A DNA stretch of 11,575 nt from Spirosomataceae bacterium (lineage in GTDB: Bacteria > Bacteroidota > Bacteroidia > Cytophagales > Spirosomataceae): positions 1 to 11,575 of the forward strand of contig JANQUM010000037.1 of assembly GCA_030731175.1 (NCBI GenBank), given 5' to 3'. Below the pieces are notes generated by a model that searched no databases, was not told the DNA's origin, and saw nothing but the letters and a program-made list of their open reading frames with translations. Below are positions 7,061 through 11,575 of the stretch, piece by piece. Positions within the stretch are counted from its first letter, which is position 1. Each line of letters starts with the position of its first letter. The position numbers and the translations under genes are program-made.

Positions 7061-7645
7061 TTGGAGTTCGATAAAATATATCAACAAGTAATTTCACGCC
7101 TCACCGCTGAATTGTCCCCACATTTGACTTACCATTCGGTAGCTCACACAAAATACGTGTTGAAGAAAGCAATATATATTGCCGAAAAAGAAAATTTACC
7201 CCAAATTGAGTTGGAGTTGCTGAAAATTGCGGCTTTGTACCATGACGTCGGTTTTATTTTTGGACCAGAAAATCACGAGGAAAAAGGCTGCGAAATCATG
7301 CGAAACGACCTCTTTAATTATGGGTTTTCTGAAACTCAGATTGAAGAAATTGCAGAAATGATTCGGGCGACTAAAATTCCTCAGGAACCCACTTCTCATG
7401 CCGCCAGAATACTCGCAGATGCGGATCTGGAATATCTCAGTACAACTTTATTTGAAGAAGTAGGCGAGTATTTATTTCAAGAACTTCGCCATTTTATTCC
7501 TGAATTTACCCGTAAGAAGTGGAACGATATTCAGGTAAATTTTATCGGCAATCACAAGTACCACACTTCTTTTTGCAAACGCTACAAAGAATTCAGGAAA
7601 ATCAACAACCTAAATAAATTGAAGGCACAAATGGGCGTGATTTGA
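7061..7645 (+). CDS. HD-domain phosphohydrolase, TTG start
   Basis: This 194-residue soluble protein contains an HD domain in its first two thirds. The metal-binding set is complete: a His in YHSVAHT (24-30, His25 or His29), the His61-Asp62 doublet in ALYHDVGF, and a downstream Asp in ILADADLEYL (Asp120 or Asp122). HD proteins of this size act on nucleotides or other small phosphates; the substrate cannot be told from sequence. The tail (about 140-194) is basic and aromatic-rich. The start is TTG at 7061, 4 bases after the YitT stop. No ATG is available near the N-terminus and homologous sequence begins within the first 20 residues, so translation probably couples to YitT. Its 3' end faces the cyclase gene with only 3 bases between the stops. 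That leaves no room for a terminator between them. Confidence 0.88.
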   Translation: MEFDKIYQQVISRLTAELSPHLTYHSVAHTKYVLKKAIYIAEKENLPQIELELLKIAALYHDVGFIFGPENHEEKGCEIMRNDLFNYGFSETQIEEIAEMIRATKIPQEPTSHAARILADADLEYLSTTLFEEVGEYLFQELRHFIPEFTRKKWNDIQVNFIGNHKYHTSFCKRYKEFRKINNLNKLKAQMGVI

Positions 7646-7648
7646 ATA

Positions 7649-8689
7649 TCAGTCTAAGACCTCATATACGGTAGCGGGTAAAGCTTTATTTTTCAGGGAA
7701 ACTTCGCCAACTTTTTTGCAGTTAAAAGAATCTTTTACTTTTTGGTAAGATGCTTCGTTAATTAGAATTTGATTTGGTTGAGCGGCAGACTCCAACCGCT
7801 GTGCTGTATTTACGGTATCGCCGATCACGGTATAATCCAATCGCTTCAAACTCGCCGAGCCAATATTTCCCGAAATCATTTCTCCTGTATTTATTCCAAT
7901 CGAAACTTTTGGTGAAAAGTCAATTCCTTCAGGCGAAGTTGGCAAAGCTTCAATTTTAGTACGAACTGCCAAAGAGGCTTCAATAGCTTTATCAAGGTGA
8001 AACTCGCCTTTGAATACCGCCATCACGGCATCACCGATAAATTTATCAATGTAACCGCCGTGTTCAATAATTTCGGTTACGATTACATCAAAATAGTGGT
8101 TTAATAAATTTACGACCGTTTCGGCAGGGGCAGTTTCGCTGATTTTCGTAAAACCGCAAATATCAATAAATACGATGGTTGCCTCAATGTTTTCGTTTGC
8201 CGTCAATGATGCTTCGTATTCACGGTTTCCCATGAAATTTAGCACGTTTTCGTCCACGTACATTCGTAAAATATTGTTCTCTTTTACAGCTTTCAGTGTT
8301 TTGCGTATTTCGTCAATATGACTCATGGTTTTCTCCATTGTCAATGACAAATCATCAAAATTTATGGGTTTTGTGATGAAGTCAAACGCCCCACGGTTCA
8401 TTGCCACTCTGATGTTTTGCATGTCGCCGTAAGCAGAAATGATGACCGCTTTTATTAACGGATGGTTCTCGTGGAGCTTAGTGAGCAGCGTCAAGCCGTC
8501 CATTTCGGGCATATTGATGTCGCTCAAAACGAAATCAATGTCGGGGTTTTCCTCGATTTTTTTTAGAGCTTCAAAACCGTTTAACGCAAATTCAAAAGCG
8601 TATTTATTCTCTCGTATACTCCTTCGAAATTTTTGTTTTATCAGGATTTCTAAATCCGTTTCGTCATCTACGACTAAAACTTTTGTCAT
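7649..8689 (-). CDS. response regulator with class III adenylate cyclase output domain
   Basis: This 346-residue cytoplasmic protein joins a receiver to a nucleotide cyclase. Receiver (about 1-120): acidic pair Asp8/Asp9, phospho-acceptor Asp57 in LSDINMPEMDG, switch Ser85 and Lys107 in TKP. A helical linker spans about 112-165. Cyclase homology domain (about 168-346): metal ligands Asp176 in FIDICGF and Asp220 in KFIGDAVMAVF, purine-selecting Lys216, Thr287 in DYTVIGDTVN, and transition-state residues Asn294 and Arg298. The Lys/Thr pair is that of class IIIb adenylate cyclases, so cAMP rather than cGMP is expected, and all catalytic residues are present. The ATG at 8687-8689 overlaps the stop of the preceding receiver gene (ATGA), indicating coupled translation. 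Its receiver shares the D-D-E...F-R...I-R...F-x-F-A pattern with that neighbour, pointing to a duplication. Phosphorylation at Asp57 probably controls cyclase activity. Confidence 0.93.
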   Translation of the reverse strand: MTKVLVVDDETDLEILIKQKFRRSIRENKYAFEFALNGFEALKKIEENPDIDFVLSDINMPEMDGLTLLTKLHENHPLIKAVIISAYGDMQNIRVAMNRGAFDFITKPINFDDLSLTMEKTMSHIDEIRKTLKAVKENNILRMYVDENVLNFMGNREYEASLTANENIEATIVFIDICGFTKISETAPAETVVNLLNHYFDVIVTEIIEHGGYIDKFIGDAVMAVFKGEFHLDKAIEASLAVRTKIEALPTSPEGIDFSPKVSIGINTGEMISGNIGSASLKRLDYTVIGDTVNTAQRLESAAQPNQILINEASYQKVKDSFNCKKVGEVSLKNKALPATVYEVLD

Positions 8690-9069
8690 TTTGTCGTTAA
8701 GTTAAGTTTTTCTTTGAGTTGATTGAAGTCAAGTGGTTTTGTCAAAAAGTCATCTGCACCGAGGCTCTTCGCGTGATTGAAGTTTTCTTCGTCACCATAC
8801 GCCGTTATCATCATAACAGTAGGGGTGGGCGGGGGATCAACGTAGTCTTGTTTTATTTTCTTCAGTAAATCTAAGCCAGACATTCCGGGCATATTTATAT
8901 CTGATAAAATCAGGACTGCTTCTTGCTGATGCCCGTCCAGAAACTCTACTGCTTCTTCGCCCGAAAACGCGAACTCAAAGGTCACAATTCCTGACCTGAT
9001 TTCTTTTCTGAATCGCTGTAAAAACAAGTCTTTGACGTCTTGTTCATCATCTACTACTAGTATTTTCAT
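8686..9069 (-). CDS. single-domain response regulator (CheY-like receiver)
   Basis: The 127-residue product is a receiver and nothing more. The acidic pair is Asp7/Asp8, the phospho-acceptor is Asp57 in LSDINMPGMSG, the switch Thr is Thr89 in ITAYGD and the conserved Lys is Lys111 in TKP. There is no DNA-binding or enzymatic output, so it works by protein contact: as a phosphate shuttle, a sink, or a partner of the adjacent kinase or cyclase. A proline-rich loop (PPPTPT, 79-84) enlarges the segment before the switch strand. It lies 22 bases after the histidine kinase stop and overlaps the cyclase start by 4 bases, so the three genes are almost certainly one transcript. The resemblance to the cyclase's receiver is close, consistent with descent from a common copy. 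Confidence 0.93.
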   Translation of the reverse strand: MKILVVDDEQDVKDLFLQRFRKEIRSGIVTFEFAFSGEEAVEFLDGHQQEAVLILSDINMPGMSGLDLLKKIKQDYVDPPPTPTVMMITAYGDEENFNHAKSLGADDFLTKPLDFNQLKEKLNLTTK

Positions 9070-9091
9070 AGTTGCAAATTAGGGCTTTTAT

Positions 9092-11341
9092 TTAGATTTT
9101 AGTGTCAAGTGGCAACGAAATAACGAACGTTGTTCCCACGTTGTTCTCGCTTTCAAAAGTTAGCGTCCCGTTGTGGGCTTTCGTAATAATATCGTATGCC
9201 AGGCTCATGCCCAATCCCGTTCCTTTTCCGGTTGGTTTTGTTGTAAAAAATGGCTGAAATACTTTGTCTTTTATGGCATCAGGAATGCCATCTGCGTTGT
9301 CTTTTATTCTGATAACTACGTTATTTTTTTCAACTACAGTACTCACTGAAACGCATGGCTCGTACTTATTAGGAGCCTCTTCTGATTGATTTTTAGTTTT
9401 TTCATCCACCGCTTGAAACGCGTTGTTTATAATGTTGAGTAGTACTCGCCCAATGTCTTGCTTTATGATGTTCACTTGCGGTAAATCTTCGGCAAAGGCG
9501 GTTTCGAGTTTAGCGTTGAATGTCCGGTCTTTTGCCCGCAAGCCGTGGTAAGCGAGGCGGAGGTATTCATCTGCGAGGACGTTTATATCCGTCAATTCTT
9601 TGTTACCGTCGCTTGTACGAGAGTGTTCCAGCATTCCTTTTACTATGCTACTTGCCCGCAAGCCGTGGTGGTTTATTTTCTCTAAATTCTGCTTTAAATC
9701 AGTAGCAATAAATTTTACTTCTTCGAGGTCGCCTTTTTCGAGTTCTTCGTTCATTTCGTCAATCAATTCGACGCTGACTTCCGAGAAATTATTCACGAAA
9801 TTCAACGGATTCTGAATTTCGTGGGCAATTCCGGCAGTCAATTCACCGAGTGAAGCCAGTTTTTCAGATTGCACTAATTGGGCTTGCGTTGCTTTGAGAT
9901 TGTTTACGGTCTGATTTAGTTCGGCGGTACGTTGCGAAACTAAATTTTCCAGTGTTTCATTTTGCTTTGTTAAAATTTCTTCTTTTTCGTTTGAGAGGTG
10001 TTCAATTTCTTCAATCTTTTTATTTAATGTTTTGTTTGTTTGTACAAATTCTTTGGCGAGATCTGCCGATATAGCAAAGGAAACGGCAAGTTGTGGTCCA
10101 GCCAAAATAGTAGTGAAAAACAATGAAAGGAATGAATCTAAATTTCGATTCATATCGTAACCATTAATTGCAGAAACGGTCGCAACGGTGATAAATATTA
10201 AAACAATTACCGAAAAAACTACAAGAAAATATAGCAGAGCATTTAAGAGTGTTTTGATTGATTTCGCCTTCTGCCGCTTCGCTACAATTAGCATAAGAGT
10301 GTAAAAACCAAGTAATAATATTATGCTGGCTAAGTCAGCGTAATCGGCATATTGACCGTCTATTAAAAAGTTGCAGATGAAGCCGAAAGTAAAAATAACG
10401 CCGACCGAAATCCACAGTAACTTATTACTTTTTTGGGCGAGGTATTTATGTACCGCAATAAGTAACATGCAGTGGGCAGCAACAAAAAATAGTGATTCTA
10501 ATGATTCACGGGCAACGAACCGATCTAATGAGTAGGTGTGTATAGACGGCGAACTGATGTAACTATACATACCAAATAATAGCATTGATATGAAAGCAAA
10601 TAAATTATATGAATCTCGTTTATCAGTTTTAAATTGGAAAAAGAAAAACCAGTGGATCACCGCGGCAAGTAGAAAAAGCCCCGTTAAAATACCCTTGGCT
10701 TCATATACTTCGTAGCCTCTTTTGATTCTGTTGTGGTCTGACCTTTGCATCACTACTTCAAGGAATTTAATATCGGCGTTGCTATTTAATTTTGCCGTAT
10801 GGTCAAAAAGAAACCTGAACGCTAATTGATGTTTGCCAGCAGCATCAAATTGATGTGAATATTGCTCTTCTAATAAATTAACGAGTGTTTCCCTTTCTTT
10901 TTTGTCAATTTTTCCGAAAGTCCCCAATAACTTTCCGTCCACGTAAAACTCATACGCACCCGCCGCACTTATTTTAAACAGCAGCGGAATGTTAGCCGTT
11001 GCCGAATCAATTATTATGCTTCTCCTGAGCCACCCGACGGTGTCGGATTTTAATTCTTTGAGCTGATTATATTCTTTATCTAAGGTTATTGTTTTCCAGG
11101 ATTTATCGTTGTAAGTCGCTGATTTGAAAGTAGAATCGTCCTGAAATCTCAATTTCCACTTCAAACCTAACACGATACTTTTTTCTTCATCATTTAAAGA
11201 AAGCGTGTCCGATTTGTCACGTTTTATACCATTTGAGTCACTAATTTTTACGGCACCGCCGGCGTACTCACGGTCTTGTGCGAAGGCTACGTTTACGGCA
11301 AAAAGGAGCAACAGGACGAAGTATTTTGAGTAAATTTTCAT
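9092..11341 (-). CDS. membrane histidine kinase with periplasmic domain and seven membrane helices (7TMR-DISM type)
   Basis: This 749-residue sensor kinase has, in order: a signal peptide (about 1-22, ending AFAQ); a periplasmic region to about 212 with a galactose-binding-like jelly-roll pattern (WKLRF at 62-66, WKTITL at 82-87, GWLRRSI at 103-109, YEFYVDGKLLGTFG at 130-143); seven hydrophobic helices near 216-236, 245-262, 282-300, 308-327, 336-354, 367-390 and 403-426; a coiled coil about 433-492; a HisKA-like helix with His507 in IAHEIQNPLNF; and an HATPase domain with the N box around Asn636-Asn640, G1 at 681-687, an F box at 698-699 and G2 at 705-711. The G1 box reads D-N-A-D-G, with Ala683 where Gly is usual. 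The sensed ligand is unknown; a sugar-like compound is only a guess from the fold. It lies between a second kinase gene and two receiver genes. The ATG at 11339-11341 precedes the signal peptide directly. Confidence 0.92.
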   Translation of the reverse strand: MKIYSKYFVLLLLFAVNVAFAQDREYAGGAVKISDSNGIKRDKSDTLSLNDEEKSIVLGLKWKLRFQDDSTFKSATYNDKSWKTITLDKEYNQLKELKSDTVGWLRRSIIIDSATANIPLLFKISAAGAYEFYVDGKLLGTFGKIDKKERETLVNLLEEQYSHQFDAAGKHQLAFRFLFDHTAKLNSNADIKFLEVVMQRSDHNRIKRGYEVYEAKGILTGLFLLAAVIHWFFFFQFKTDKRDSYNLFAFISMLLFGMYSYISSPSIHTYSLDRFVARESLESLFFVAAHCMLLIAVHKYLAQKSNKLLWISVGVIFTFGFICNFLIDGQYADYADLASIILLLGFYTLMLIVAKRQKAKSIKTLLNALLYFLVVFSVIVLIFITVATVSAINGYDMNRNLDSFLSLFFTTILAGPQLAVSFAISADLAKEFVQTNKTLNKKIEEIEHLSNEKEEILTKQNETLENLVSQRTAELNQTVNNLKATQAQLVQSEKLASLGELTAGIAHEIQNPLNFVNNFSEVSVELIDEMNEELEKGDLEEVKFIATDLKQNLEKINHHGLRASSIVKGMLEHSRTSDGNKELTDINVLADEYLRLAYHGLRAKDRTFNAKLETAFAEDLPQVNIIKQDIGRVLLNIINNAFQAVDEKTKNQSEEAPNKYEPCVSVSTVVEKNNVVIRIKDNADGIPDAIKDKVFQPFFTTKPTGKGTGLGMSLAYDIITKAHNGTLTFESENNVGTTFVISLPLDTKI

Positions 11342-11384
11342 GCGGAAAATGTGTATTTCGGGTGTCTATAGTTGCTGATTTAAT

Positions 11385-11575
11385 TTATTGAATTGGTAAA
11401 GTTATCATAAATTCTGTTCCTTCGTCAACTTTGCTTTTAAGCTTCAACTCCCCACCGTGGGCTTTGACAATATCGTAGGCAAGGCTCAAGCCCAAACCTG
11501 TACCTTTTCCGGTTGGTTTTGTGGTAAAAAACGGTTGGAAAACCTTGTCTTTAATGTTTTCGGGTATCCCCGCCC
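11385..11575 (-). CDS. histidine kinase, C-terminal part only (cut by window edge)
   Basis: The visible 62 residues are the end of an HATPase domain. They start at AGIP of the G1 box and run through KVFQPFFTTKPTGKGTGLGL (F and G2 boxes) to the terminal strand ending LPIQ, with the stop TAA at 11385-11387. The first two bases of the fragment fit a Gly codon, giving the normal G-x-G pattern. It is strongly similar to the end of the neighbouring 749-residue kinase, including an identical 20-base run over the KPTGKG codons, so the two are paralogues. Its stop is 43 bases before the next kinase's ATG, on the same strand, suggesting one operon. The sensor region is outside the window. Confidence 0.9.
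   Translation of the reverse strand, partial: AGIPENIKDKVFQPFFTTKPTGKGTGLGLSLAYDIVKAHGGELKLKSKVDEGTEFMITLPIQ

Noticed and set aside
8439..8705. Plus-strand 88-codon open frame over the receiver of the cyclase gene
   Set aside because: It is fully antisense to conserved receiver motifs and serine-rich from reverse-complement codon bias, so not a gene.
9520..9815. Plus-strand open frames antisense to the histidine kinase
   Set aside because: They overlap strongly conserved kinase codons, have low-complexity products and no plausible start context; they are shadows of the kinase frame.

Overview
The window looks like chromosomal DNA from a Bacteroidota member, most probably a Cytophagales-type environmental bacterium (inference). 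Support: AT-rich DNA, poor Shine-Dalgarno signals, signal peptides ending in a Gln-containing junction (e.g. residues 18-21 of the protein at 2578), families common in that phylum (DUF885, DUF1080, Uma2, 7TMR-type kinases), and TAnnTTTG-like -7 boxes. I see no rRNA, tRNA, CRISPR array, insertion sequence or phage gene.

Layout. The left edge may hold the last codons of an upstream gene (3-44), followed by a GC-rich REP-like hairpin element (79-130). On the minus strand at 166-1101 is a secreted protein of class A beta-lactamase fold in which all three catalytic hydroxyl residues are replaced; this is the most unusual gene here. Divergent from it is a zinc-dependent histone-deacetylase-family amidohydrolase (1246-2178). 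Its 3' end overlaps a small minus-strand reading frame of unknown function (2165-2359). An AT-rich gap with several short inverted repeats follows.

From 2578 to 7645 all genes run on the plus strand: a secreted NTF2-like protein, a DUF885 lipoprotein with a metalloprotease-like HExxxGHH motif, a Uma2-type PD-(D/E)XK protein, a DUF1080 lipoprotein of the 3-keto-glycoside hydrolase family, a YitT/DUF2179 membrane protein, and an HD-domain phosphohydrolase. Two of these start at non-ATG codons (GTG at 6172, TTG at 7061). The genes are close together but functionally mixed.

From 11575 down to 7649 a minus-strand signalling operon is read in this order: the C-terminus of a histidine kinase (cut by the window edge), a second full-length histidine kinase with a periplasmic domain and seven membrane helices, a single-domain receiver, and a receiver fused to a class III nucleotide cyclase. 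The last two overlap by 4 bases. The simplest reading is a phosphorelay in which one or two kinases phosphorylate the receivers and so control cAMP synthesis. The cyclase carries the residues expected for ATP rather than GTP. Partner specificity is inferred from gene order, not shown by the sequence.
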